DNA of 15,736 bases from the NCBI GenBank assembly GCA_007124415.1, contig SLFE01000174.1, positions 1 through 15,736 of the forward strand, in the 5' to 3' direction. Every line of letters starts with the position of its first letter. The first letter of the stretch is position 1. Below the pieces are notes generated by a model that was not told where the DNA came from, made no database searches, and saw nothing but the letters and a program-made list of their open reading frames with translations. This document shows, piece by piece, positions 1 to 6,394 of the stretch. This DNA comes from Waddliaceae bacterium (GTDB lineage: Bacteria > Chlamydiota > Chlamydiia > Chlamydiales > SLFE01). The position numbers were made by a program, and so were the translations under genes.

Positions 1-1111
1 CGTCCTTTTCTTCCATTTTACTGAATAAAGGAAGAGTGAGGGCTTTTGAATAATACTCTTCCATATTGGGAAAGTCGGACAAAAAATTCTTTCCTTTCAT
101 AAAAGGGTGCCGGTACAAGGGGATGTAGTGCACTTGGGCGCCGACCCCTTTTTCCATTAAATGATTCATTACTTCGGCTCTTGAGGCGCCAAGCGCCTCG
201 AAATTGATTTTCGCTACGAATATGTGGTAGGAAGTCCGGCTGTCATACTCTTCGGGAACAAGTTCGATATTATTGATTTCTTTAAGTTCGGAGCGATATG
301 CATTAACAATCTGCCGCCTTTTTTCAATGAATTCATCAAGCCTCTTAAATTGACTGACTCCCAGGGCCGCCTGCATATCGGTAAAATTATAATTGCCGGT
401 AATTTCCTCGACCCGGTACATCCAAGGTTCGTCGGCTTCGCCTCCCGGAACTATGCCGTTGTTTCGATAGAGAAGGAGCCTTTTGCGATACTTGGGATCA
501 TTGGTTAAGACCATCCCCCCCTCGCCCGTAGTGATATGCTTGGCGGGATGAAAACTAAAAACCGTCATATCGCTCCACTTGGAGCATCCGACCTTTTCTC
601 CGCCGGGATAAACAGAACCTAGCGCATGGGCTGCATCTTCAATAATGACGGTGTCTGTTTTTTTTATCATCAGCGACAAGCGTTTAACGTCCACGGCAAT
701 CCCTGAAAAATGAACAGGGATAATCACTTCCTTGCCCCGCGTTGAAGGACGGTTGATAGTCAACTCAAGCTGATCCAGGTCAATATTGCCGGTTTGGGCT
801 TCGATATCGACAAAAACAGGCTTGGCTCCCCGCTTGATCGCACCTGCAACAGTTCCGACGAATGTATTGGGAGTTGTGATCACGCGGTCGACAGGCTCGA
901 TTTTAGCTGCAAAGGCGGCAGCCTCCAAAGCCGTAGTACCGCTGTTGAAGGCAACGGCGAATTCCGCCCCGCAATAGTCGGCCACGATCTTTTCGAACTC
1001 TTCGACGACAGGGCCTCTAGTAATGATATCTTCTTTCAGGGCCTTTCCGACCGCTTTGATATCATCGGCGTTAATCGATTGACGGGTGTAGGGCAATAAT
1101 TTCTTCACCAT
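1..1111 (-). CDS. pseC: PseC-like PLP-dependent sugar aminotransferase (3' end cut by window)
   Basis: DegT/DnrJ/EryC1/StrS-family aminotransferase, closest by eye to PseC, which aminates a UDP-4-keto-6-deoxy-HexNAc intermediate in pseudaminic acid synthesis, using PLP and glutamate in the cytosol. Reading the minus strand from 1111 gives 370 residues without a stop. It begins with a LPYTRQSI segment and ITRGPVVEEFE, both PseC-like. N56-SGTTALEA is the phosphate/cofactor-binding loop, EDAAHALGS (about 158-166) carries the PLP-ring aspartate, and SFHPAKHITTGEGG (about 186-199) carries the Schiff-base lysine K191. The family is usually about 380-390 residues, so only the last few residues lie outside the window. 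An in-frame ATG at 1123 would add four residues; neither start has a clear Shine-Dalgarno, and 1111 is chosen because the family motif starts right after it. The gene is divergent from the next one. The fold and class are certain; the exact sugar substrate is inferred, and another UDP-sugar aminotransferase is the main alternative. Confidence 0.85.
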   Translation of the reverse strand, partial: MVKKLLPYTRQSINADDIKAVGKALKEDIITRGPVVEEFEKIVADYCGAEFAVAFNSGTTALEAAAFAAKIEPVDRVITTPNTFVGTVAGAIKRGAKPVFVDIEAQTGNIDLDQLELTINRPSTRGKEVIIPVHFSGIAVDVKRLSLMIKKTDTVIIEDAAHALGSVYPGGEKVGCSKWSDMTVFSFHPAKHITTGEGGMVLTNDPKYRKRLLLYRNNGIVPGGEADEPWMYRVEEITGNYNFTDMQAALGVSQFKRLDEFIEKRRQIVNAYRSELKEINNIELVPEEYDSRTSYHIFVAKINFEALGASRAEVMNHLMEKGVGAQVHYIPLYRHPFMKGKNFLSDFPNMEEYYSKALTLPLFSKMEEKD

Positions 1112-1154
1112 TGCAACTATCATCCATTTTCTTTGATTTATCTTCAACCCGGGA

Positions 1155-1183
1155 TTGCAGCTTAATCAAACAAAAAATATAAT
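1155..1183 (+). promoter_or_regulatory. Near-consensus sigma70-type promoter
   Basis: TTGCAG at 1155-1160 and TATAAT at 1178-1183 are separated by exactly 17 bases. The -10 is a perfect consensus and the -35 matches four of six positions. The predicted transcription start falls around 1189-1191, on the ATG of the downstream gene at 1190, so the transcript would have essentially no leader. Chlamydial sigma66 recognises sigma70-like promoters, so the element fits the host. The promoter is predicted, not measured. Confidence 0.6.
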
Positions 1184-1189
1184 GACCAT

Positions 1190-2803
1190 ATGGAAATGAA
1201 AGACTTGCTCAATCACTACATCAAAGTTGTACAGGAATTGTGCCAATCCCCCGACGAAGAGAAGAGCAGCAGCCGGATATGCCATCTTATCGACTCGTAC
1301 TCCGAGAAATGCGGCCAAAATCTTCAATTCCAATATTTATTTCTCGGTGAAAAAGCGTTTTGGCAAAGTGATTATGAAAAAGCGATAAAAAATTATCTAC
1401 AAGCTAAAAATGTTCCTTATTTTCAGTTTTTCTGTTTTCGGGCCACAGCTTATCTTTCAGAAAAACATGGCGAACGGGACAAGGCCGTCGCATACGCCGA
1501 AAAAGCCCTTGCCATGATACCAAACGATAGAGCCACTTCTTTCATTCTGGATAAGCTGGCCTCTGACACCTCCCCGGCAGCTGCCGATCCGAGCGAGGCC
1601 AAGGAACTCAGTGAAATTTTCAAAGACCATTCCCGCTCATCCTTGTTTTTGGATGAAAAACCCTTTTCGGAAGTTCCCAAAGACAGTCCCGTTTCTCCAT
1701 ACCCTTCCCAAATAGCTCGTATTGAAGCGAAACTCAAGGAATTCAAAGATGCCCAAACAAAAGTTGTCGAACACTATCAAAAACTTTTGGACGACAGAAC
1801 CGTACCAAACGAATGTTTTTTAACCCTTCTCAATTGCTGGGATCGCCCCATGCCGGCAGATTCGGCTCTTGCAGGAATTATACGCTCCGACAGATTGAAA
1901 AATATACCCACGGGAATGTATATCCGATGGAAGAACAAAGGCATAGCCATCAATCCGGGACGCCGTTTTCTCGATCATTTTCATCAGTCGGGATATCTAG
2001 TACAAGACATCGACTATATCATCATCACCCAATGCGATCCGGAGAGCTATCACGATCTTATGCCGATCTATCTGCTGAACGAAAGGCTGAACGAACTTGG
2101 TAATTCCAGACATATAATCCATTATTACATCAACGGCAAAGTCCATCAGGAAATCTCCCCTTTTCTCCACCCCCATTACAAAGACGAAAGGCACATGGTC
2201 CACCCCCTGGAGATCTTTGTCGACTCGTCGGACGTAGAAACACTCCCTCTTGATGACGGAATTATCCTCAAATACTTTTCGACCTGTCCGTCGGCTAATG
2301 ACATGTACAAAAGAAGCACACTGGGCATTACCCTTGAATTCGATAGAAGCTGCGCGACCCTGAAAGTAGGTTATATCTCTGGCTGCCCTTGGTCTCCGCT
2401 CATAAGCCACCACCTCGAAGACTGCCGGATTCTGTGCGCTGGAATCGGATACACGACGGAAGACGATATTCACAGAAAAAAATACCTGTCCGACTGCCTT
2501 GGCTACAATGGCCTGCTCTCCCTGCTCCAGAACCTCTCCCCGGAAATTCTCGTCTGTCAGGAATTTTCCGGCCACAAAGGAGATCTCAGGCTGGATCTCA
2601 TCAAGCAGCTTCGAAGTATGCGGCAGGGGGAAAAACCGTCGGCCTTATTTGCCGGGGACCTCGGTTTTTATCTCGACCTCGAACATATGCAAATTCGGTG
2701 CAATGCGACAAGCCGCCTGGTTTCTCCCGAGGAAATCGCTACTGTCAATATGCAAGGATCCCACTCACGATTGCAGTACCTGTCGCGGGATTGCGTGATC
2801 TGA
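1190..2803 (+). CDS. TPR-like plus degenerate metallo-beta-lactamase-fold protein
   Basis: 537-residue soluble protein with no signal peptide or membrane segment. Residues about 45-115 look like two helical TPR-type repeats (FLGEKAFWQSDYEKAIKNYL, then DKAVAYAEKALAMIPND). A charged linker follows (about 125-200). From about 241 it matches the start of an MBL-fold family seen in many bacteria: GMYIRWKNKGIAINPG, then a strand IDYIIIT ending at T280. In active relatives a TH-x-H-x-DH motif follows; here it reads TQCDPESYHD (280-289), so every expected metal ligand of the motif is replaced. The family's late blocks are recognisable: LGYNGLLSLL (437-446), the segment around LVCQEF (454-459), and AGDLGFYLDL ending in IRC (about 488-504). 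The protein is therefore probably not a metal hydrolase and may act as a scaffold or sensor. The start at 1190 has no Shine-Dalgarno; ATG 1196 is an alternative. The fold call is by motif recognition only; the biological role is unknown. Confidence 0.8.
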   Translation: MEMKDLLNHYIKVVQELCQSPDEEKSSSRICHLIDSYSEKCGQNLQFQYLFLGEKAFWQSDYEKAIKNYLQAKNVPYFQFFCFRATAYLSEKHGERDKAVAYAEKALAMIPNDRATSFILDKLASDTSPAAADPSEAKELSEIFKDHSRSSLFLDEKPFSEVPKDSPVSPYPSQIARIEAKLKEFKDAQTKVVEHYQKLLDDRTVPNECFLTLLNCWDRPMPADSALAGIIRSDRLKNIPTGMYIRWKNKGIAINPGRRFLDHFHQSGYLVQDIDYIIITQCDPESYHDLMPIYLLNERLNELGNSRHIIHYYINGKVHQEISPFLHPHYKDERHMVHPLEIFVDSSDVETLPLDDGIILKYFSTCPSANDMYKRSTLGITLEFDRSCATLKVGYISGCPWSPLISHHLEDCRILCAGIGYTTEDDIHRKKYLSDCLGYNGLLSLLQNLSPEILVCQEFSGHKGDLRLDLIKQLRSMRQGEKPSALFAGDLGFYLDLEHMQIRCNATSRLVSPEEIATVNMQGSHSRLQYLSRDCVI

Positions 2804-2947
2804 ATATTTTTCCGTTCAAACCATTTTACTGCCGCCGATTTTTTTTCGCGAACCCTCGTTTTGATATTCAGCGACTTAGTTTTTGGCTGAAAAAAATGGC
2901 ATGATTTTCTGTTGCAACGTATCAAATCAAATGATAGATTCTTGATT

Positions 2948-2977
2948 GAAACAGCACGAAACAGACTGTGGAAACAA
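2948..2977 (+). repeat. Three GAAACA direct repeats upstream of dnaA2
   Basis: GAAACAG occurs at 2948-2954 and again at 2958-2964, exactly 10 bases apart, and GAAACAA follows at 2971-2977. The 10-base period would put the first two copies on the same face of the helix. The third copy overlaps the near-DnaA-box TGTGGAAAC. They lie about 290-315 bases before the dnaA2 start. They could be protein-binding sites; with repeats this short, chance is possible. Confidence 0.4.
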
Positions 2978-2986
2978 TGTTCATAA

Positions 2987-3039
2987 CTCATCATACTTTT
3001 TCCTTCAACCCTTTTTGAGGAAAAAATTGAAATGATGAG
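2987..3039. other. Long interrupted hairpin upstream of dnaA2
   Basis: The outer arms CTCATCAT (2987-2994) and ATGATGAG (3032-3039) are perfectly complementary. The inner arms TTTTTCCT (2997-3004) and AGGAAAAA (3018-3025) are also perfect, and CAA (3006-3008) with TTG (3015-3017) can extend the stem past one bulged T. The loop is CCCTTT. In all, 19 base pairs form with an internal loop. No U-run follows on either strand, so a simple intrinsic terminator is unlikely. It may be a structured leader of dnaA2 mRNA, a protein-binding site, or part of a small RNA. Confidence 0.5.
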
Positions 3040-3048
3040 AAAAAATTA

Positions 3049-3068
3049 GAATCTGCATCATCAGATTC
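3049..3068. other. Perfect 7-bp hairpin upstream of dnaA2
   Basis: GAATCTG (3049-3055), loop CATCAT, CAGATTC (3062-3068). Read on the minus strand, the stem is followed by TAATTTTTTC, which resembles an intrinsic terminator for leftward transcription. No leftward gene lies immediately to its right, because dnaA2 and corA are on the plus strand, so a terminator role would require an unseen antisense transcript. The loop sequence CATCAT repeats the arm sequence of the neighbouring larger hairpin. Confidence 0.4.
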
Positions 3069-3263
3069 AACAGACTTGTAACAAATAATAAGGCAATCGG
3101 CAGATTTTCTTGATAGCTGCTGACGACATAATAGGAATTAACCCTTCAATGCGACCCTTAGGAAAAATCACTCCTTGATTGCATTGGATGAATAGCGATT
3201 CTAAATTTGTCCGAAAGAGCTCTCATAAAATGCCGGCCTTTTAAGATTTAAGGGACCGATACA

Positions 3264-4613
3264 ATGCTTGCTTGTGACACTAAGGAATCCTGGACTCAAT
3301 TTTTAACTTACGTTAAAGACCGCTGCTCCATGACAGCTTATGGAAATTGGCTAGAACCCATAGTTGTGAAAGAAGCGGCCGAAGATTATATCACTTTAGA
3401 AGTGCCCAATATCTTCGTTCAGGAATACCTGCTATCCAATTATAAAAAAGAACTCTGCATGTTCTTGCCGGTTCGCGAAAACGGCAATCCCGCAGTTAAC
3501 TTTGTCATTAAGACTCCCAGGAGGGAACCGGCACCAGCGCCTGTTGCCACCCCTTTGCCTGCCCCGCCCCCGTCTCCCCAAACAAACTTCTACGAAGTGA
3601 TGCTGAACCACCGTTACAAGTTTTCCACGTTTATCGAAGGGTCGTCCAACCAATTCATCAAATCCGCCGCTATGGGTGTTGCAAACAGACCGGGAAAGTC
3701 CTACAACCCGCTTTTTATCCATGGGGGCGTGGGACTCGGGAAAACCCATATTTTACACAGCATAGGACACCACATCGGCGACAACGACAAAAAAAAGCGG
3801 ATCCAACTGATCACAACGGAAGGATTTATCAACGACCTCGTGGAAAACCTCAGGAGGAAAACTGTCGACAAAATGAAGAGGTTTTATCGCTCCGATGTTG
3901 ACGTCCTGCTGATCGACGACATCCAGTTCCTCCAAAACCGCCTTAACTTTGAAGAAGAATTCTGCATACTCCTCGACCATTATGCAAACAACGGAAAACA
4001 AATCGTTTTGACTTGCGACAAGCCCCCTTCGCAGCTGAGGCTCTCGGAAAGGATGAAGGCCCGCATGGAATGGGGCCTTGTGGCCCACATGGGGATTCCC
4101 GATTTAGAAACGCGCGTGGCCATTTTAAAACATAAATCCGAACAGAAAGGCCTGGACCTGCCGAACGAAATCGCGTTTTTCATTGCCGAACACCTCTATA
4201 ACAATGTGAGGCAGCTCGAAGGAGCGATCAATCGTTTGAACGCGCACAGCCGCTTATTGAATACATCCATAACCCGCGATTTGGTAATCAACACTTTAGG
4301 CGAAATGTTTCAACAATCTCCCAAACAATCGATCAGCGTCGAGCAAATCCTAAAAAGCGTCGCCACTATTTTCCAGGTCCGAGTCAGCGATCTAAAGGGC
4401 TCTGCCCGCACCAAAACAGTCGCAATTGCCCGCCAGGTTGCCATGTACCTCTCGAAGACCTTTGTTAACGACTCATTGATGTCGCTGGGTGTTTATTTCA
4501 ATAAAACCCACTCGACAATCCTTCACGCCTGCAAAGCCATCGAGCAAAAAATCAAAGAAGATGAGCGCCTCAAACGCCAGATTGATCTGGTAAAAAGGAA
4601 TTTGGAAGTTTGA
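3264..4613 (+). CDS. dnaA2: Chromosomal replication initiator DnaA, chlamydial DnaA2 type
   Basis: AAA+ ATPase that binds DnaA boxes and opens the replication origin in the cytosol; 449 residues, a normal length. Domain I (about 1-80) has the chlamydial type of N-terminus, including LEVPNIFVQEYLL. Domain II is a short Pro/Ala-rich linker (about 86-106). Domain III holds Walker A GGVGLGKTH (154-162), Walker B LLIDDIQFL (215-223), the arginine-finger segment MKARMEWGL (R267) and sensor II NVRQLEGA (314-321). Domain IV ends with the DnaA signature helix SLMSLGVYFNKTHSTILHA (404-422); the K-T-H-S-T form in place of the usual G-R-D-H-T/S-T is what I recall from chlamydial DnaA2 (CT275 type). Chlamydiae carry two dnaA genes; this one sits near nqrBCDE in Chlamydia too. 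The start at 3264 is supported by AAGGGA at 3250-3255, eight bases upstream. Corresponding AAA+ residues are intact, so it should bind and hydrolyse ATP. Division of labour between the two DnaA proteins cannot be read from sequence. Confidence 0.97.
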   Translation: MLACDTKESWTQFLTYVKDRCSMTAYGNWLEPIVVKEAAEDYITLEVPNIFVQEYLLSNYKKELCMFLPVRENGNPAVNFVIKTPRREPAPAPVATPLPAPPPSPQTNFYEVMLNHRYKFSTFIEGSSNQFIKSAAMGVANRPGKSYNPLFIHGGVGLGKTHILHSIGHHIGDNDKKKRIQLITTEGFINDLVENLRRKTVDKMKRFYRSDVDVLLIDDIQFLQNRLNFEEEFCILLDHYANNGKQIVLTCDKPPSQLRLSERMKARMEWGLVAHMGIPDLETRVAILKHKSEQKGLDLPNEIAFFIAEHLYNNVRQLEGAINRLNAHSRLLNTSITRDLVINTLGEMFQQSPKQSISVEQILKSVATIFQVRVSDLKGSARTKTVAIARQVAMYLSKTFVNDSLMSLGVYFNKTHSTILHACKAIEQKIKEDERLKRQIDLVKRNLEV

Positions 4614-4643
4614 TTTGTTCAAAATTCCTATCGTGCTAAAGTG

Positions 4644-4658
4644 AGCCTTTTAGAGGCT
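4644..4658 (+). promoter_or_regulatory. Small hairpin over the corA ribosome-binding site
   Basis: AGCCT (4644-4648) pairs with AGGCT (4654-4658) around a five-base loop. The candidate Shine-Dalgarno AGAGG (4652-4656) lies in the loop and right arm, seven bases before the ATG at 4664. This could mask translation weakly, but a five-pair stem is marginal and may be chance. The AGAGG site itself is what favours ATG 4664 over the in-frame TTG at 4658. Confidence 0.3.
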
Positions 4659-4663
4659 TGATA

Positions 4664-5719
4664 ATGAACTTACCTTCCAGCCAACCGGTAGGGACCCCTC
4701 CCGGCAGTTACCGTCAACTGCCGGAAGGCGATAGCGCGCACTTTGTGATTTCCCTGATGCATTACAATCACAAAACTCTCGAGGAACAAAACGATGTCCC
4801 CATCGAAGAATGTTTTAATTATTTAGCCAAAGAAGGAGTGACCTGGATCAACATTACAGGACAGCACGATCTTGCGGTCATGGAAAAATTAAGCAAGGTT
4901 TTCGGTCTCCACCCCCTTCTGCTCGAAGATATCGCCAGCGCCGGAGAACGGCCTAAAATCGACGCCTTTGCCGATCAAATATTCATTATTTTACGCCTCC
5001 TTGATTTCGATAAAGACAAAAGAGAAGTCAGAGACCATCAGGTCAGCATCATTTTAGGGAAAAATTTTGTGATATCCTTTTTTCACAAGGAGTCCGGAGT
5101 AATTGAGCCCATTAAGGAAAGAATCCGCAGTAGCAATACAAGGATCAGAACTCTTGGCTCCGATTATTTGACCTATGCGCTGATCGACACGATCGTCGAT
5201 AGATACTTTGTCATCATAAAAAATGTCGATGACAAGCTTGACAACCTTGAAGAAGAATTGATGCACAACGCATCAAAGAAAACTTTGCAAAAAATTCAAA
5301 GAGTGAAAAGGGAAATGGCCATCCTGCGCCGCGCCGTTTGGCCTACAAGGGAAGTGGTCAGTCAATTTATGAGGACTGAATCCCCGTTAGTCAAAAAGGA
5401 TGCGCACTTTTATATCCGCGATGTCTACGATCATACAATCCAAGCTATCGAGGCAATCGAGGGGTTCCGCGACATAGCCGGGGGCATGCTCGAAATCTAT
5501 TTGTCCACAATCAGCCAGCGACTCAATGAAGTGATGAAGGTGCTGACTGTTGTCGCCACAGTATTTGCTCCCATCACCTTTTTAACAGGTGTTTATGGAA
5601 TGAATTTTGCATTTATGCCCGGCATCAACCATCCTTGGGGATTTTTTGGTGCAGCCTTAGCTATGCTCTGCGTCAGCGGCTCCATGCTCATTTATTTCAG
5701 AGTAAAGCGATGGATTTAA
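4664..5719 (+). CDS. corA: CorA-family Mg2+/Co2+ transport protein
   Basis: Inner-membrane divalent cation channel that works as a pentamer; 351 residues, typical for the family. A large cytosolic N-terminal domain (about 1-285) includes a segment around GLHPLLLEDI and the long helix region about 180-290. It ends in two membrane helices, roughly 289-309 and 325-344, joined by the diagnostic YGMNF loop, with the GMN filter at about 312-314. A basic tail, FRVKRWI, closes the protein. The start at ATG 4664 has AGAGG seven bases upstream; an in-frame TTG at 4658 would lie one base from that site and is rejected. It follows dnaA2 by 50 bases on the same strand, so co-transcription is possible, with no terminator visible between them. 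The last 63 bases overlap the 3' end of the comF-like gene on the opposite strand. Ion preference (Mg2+, Co2+, Ni2+ or Zn2+ efflux as in ZntB) cannot be settled here, but the GMN motif favours CorA. Confidence 0.95.
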   Translation: MNLPSSQPVGTPPGSYRQLPEGDSAHFVISLMHYNHKTLEEQNDVPIEECFNYLAKEGVTWINITGQHDLAVMEKLSKVFGLHPLLLEDIASAGERPKIDAFADQIFIILRLLDFDKDKREVRDHQVSIILGKNFVISFFHKESGVIEPIKERIRSSNTRIRTLGSDYLTYALIDTIVDRYFVIIKNVDDKLDNLEEELMHNASKKTLQKIQRVKREMAILRRAVWPTREVVSQFMRTESPLVKKDAHFYIRDVYDHTIQAIEAIEGFRDIAGGMLEIYLSTISQRLNEVMKVLTVVATVFAPITFLTGVYGMNFAFMPGINHPWGFFGAALAMLCVSGSMLIYFRVKRWI

Positions 5720-6394
5720 ACAAACAGCCAGCGCATACATTCTTTTGGGATAACCTTCAAGCAGCGCCCGACCGCAGGCAAACAGTGATTCTCCTGTCTT
5801 GATCGCATCTTCGATAAGCAAAATAGTTTTATCACGAATTCCAGTCGTATTTTTTAAATGAAATCCACCGGCAAATTTGAGCCCTCCTACATAAGGCCGT
5901 CCAAGAAAACCGGCAACTTCTCTGGCAATCAGCTCATTTGCCCCTGCTCCCCAAAAAATTGTTTCGATAACAGGGACGGGAGCAGACATAACCACGTCTG
6001 GCAGGGGCCAGTTGAGTCTGTCGAATTGAAGTATGAGGCAAGCGGCCAGCGATTTGGCCAAAAACCGACGCCGTTGATAATTTAATTGCCCCACAAGCAG
6101 GGCCGGAGGTCCTGTAAAATCGAAAGCAGAGGCGAGGCCCGAAAAGGGATGGCCAAGCTTCCGGCAAACCCGGCATCCCATTGTTTTGAGCGGATCGATA
6201 AGAAAAAAGCATCGGGGACACCGCTGAAGAGGATCGAGCAATTCAAGCAGATCAACACAACTTCCGCAGAGCATCAGCTCGGGATCATGGCAGAAGTTAT
6301 CACACGTCAGACAATTCGGAGGGTAAATAAAAGGGAATAAAACCTTTTTAATCAGCGACCTGGCAATGCCGCAGTCTTGTTGAGGTAGCGTCAT
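5657..6394 (-). CDS. comF: Divergent ComF-family phosphoribosyltransferase-like protein
   Basis: 245 residues. The N-terminus has four Cys pairs typical of the ComF zinc-ribbon region: C28/C31, C43/C46, C59/C62 and C74/C77. The C-terminus has a type I phosphoribosyltransferase signature, ILLIEDAIKTGESL (191-204), where relatives usually have an LLVDDVxTTGAT form. ComF proteins are linked to DNA uptake in naturally competent bacteria; the true reaction is unknown. Here the PRPP loop deviates (E195 for the first Asp, K199 for Thr, S203 for Thr), and the middle block is shortened: the usual R-G-F-N-Q and second Q/R/N segments appear only as GAGANELIAREVAGFL and a short KNTTGIRDK. Catalysis is therefore doubtful. 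The start ATG (6394) overlaps the stop of the AsmA-like gene as ATGA, so translation is probably coupled. The 3' end overlaps corA by 63 bases. The family call is good; competence as the function is only inferred. Confidence 0.8.
   Translation of the reverse strand: MTLPQQDCGIARSLIKKVLFPFIYPPNCLTCDNFCHDPELMLCGSCVDLLELLDPLQRCPRCFFLIDPLKTMGCRVCRKLGHPFSGLASAFDFTGPPALLVGQLNYQRRRFLAKSLAACLILQFDRLNWPLPDVVMSAPVPVIETIFWGAGANELIAREVAGFLGRPYVGGLKFAGGFHLKNTTGIRDKTILLIEDAIKTGESLFACGRALLEGYPKRMYALAVCLNPSLYSEINEHGAADAEHS

Larger units (their letters stand above)
2804..3263. other. 460-base AT-rich intergenic region upstream of dnaA2
   Basis: No convincing coding frame was found here. The region is AT-rich and holds a run of eight T at 2840-2847, a separated 8-base inverted repeat (2800-2807 with 2864-2871), the palindrome-like TATCA-N7-TGATA (2920-2936), three GAAACA direct repeats, and two hairpins listed separately. 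TGTGGAAAC (2967-2975) is a one-mismatch DnaA box (TTWTNCACA) on the minus strand; a lone imperfect box is weak evidence. A weak promoter-like pair TTGATT (3175-3180) with TTCTAA (3199-3204) could serve dnaA2, but it is far from consensus. The length and structure are out of keeping with the tight packing elsewhere and suggest regulatory sequence or an untranslated leader. Confidence 0.6.

Noticed and set aside
224..1099. Several short plus-strand frames opposite the left-edge gene.
   Set aside because: The minus strand reads through as an uninterrupted PseC-like protein with cofactor motifs.
1997..2575. 192-codon open frame on the minus strand inside the TPR/MBL-like gene.
   Set aside because: It is antisense to a longer frame with recognisable domain blocks, has no family motif and no plausible start region.
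2800..2871. Separated inverted repeat CTGAATAT/ATATTCAG as a terminator for the gene ending at 2803.
   Set aside because: The arms are 56 bases apart and the first overlaps the stop codon; a functional terminator would have a tight loop followed by Ts.
2967..2975. TGTGGAAAC as evidence for the chromosomal origin.
   Set aside because: It is a single one-mismatch DnaA box; an origin would show a cluster of boxes and an unwinding element, and in Chlamydia the origin is not at dnaA_2.
3049..3068. The 7-bp hairpin as an intrinsic terminator.
   Set aside because: The T-run follows only on the minus strand, where no gene lies immediately upstream; kept as a hairpin of unknown role.
4658..4663. TTG at 4658 as the corA start.
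   Set aside because: Only one base separates it from AGAGG; ATG 4664 has normal spacing.
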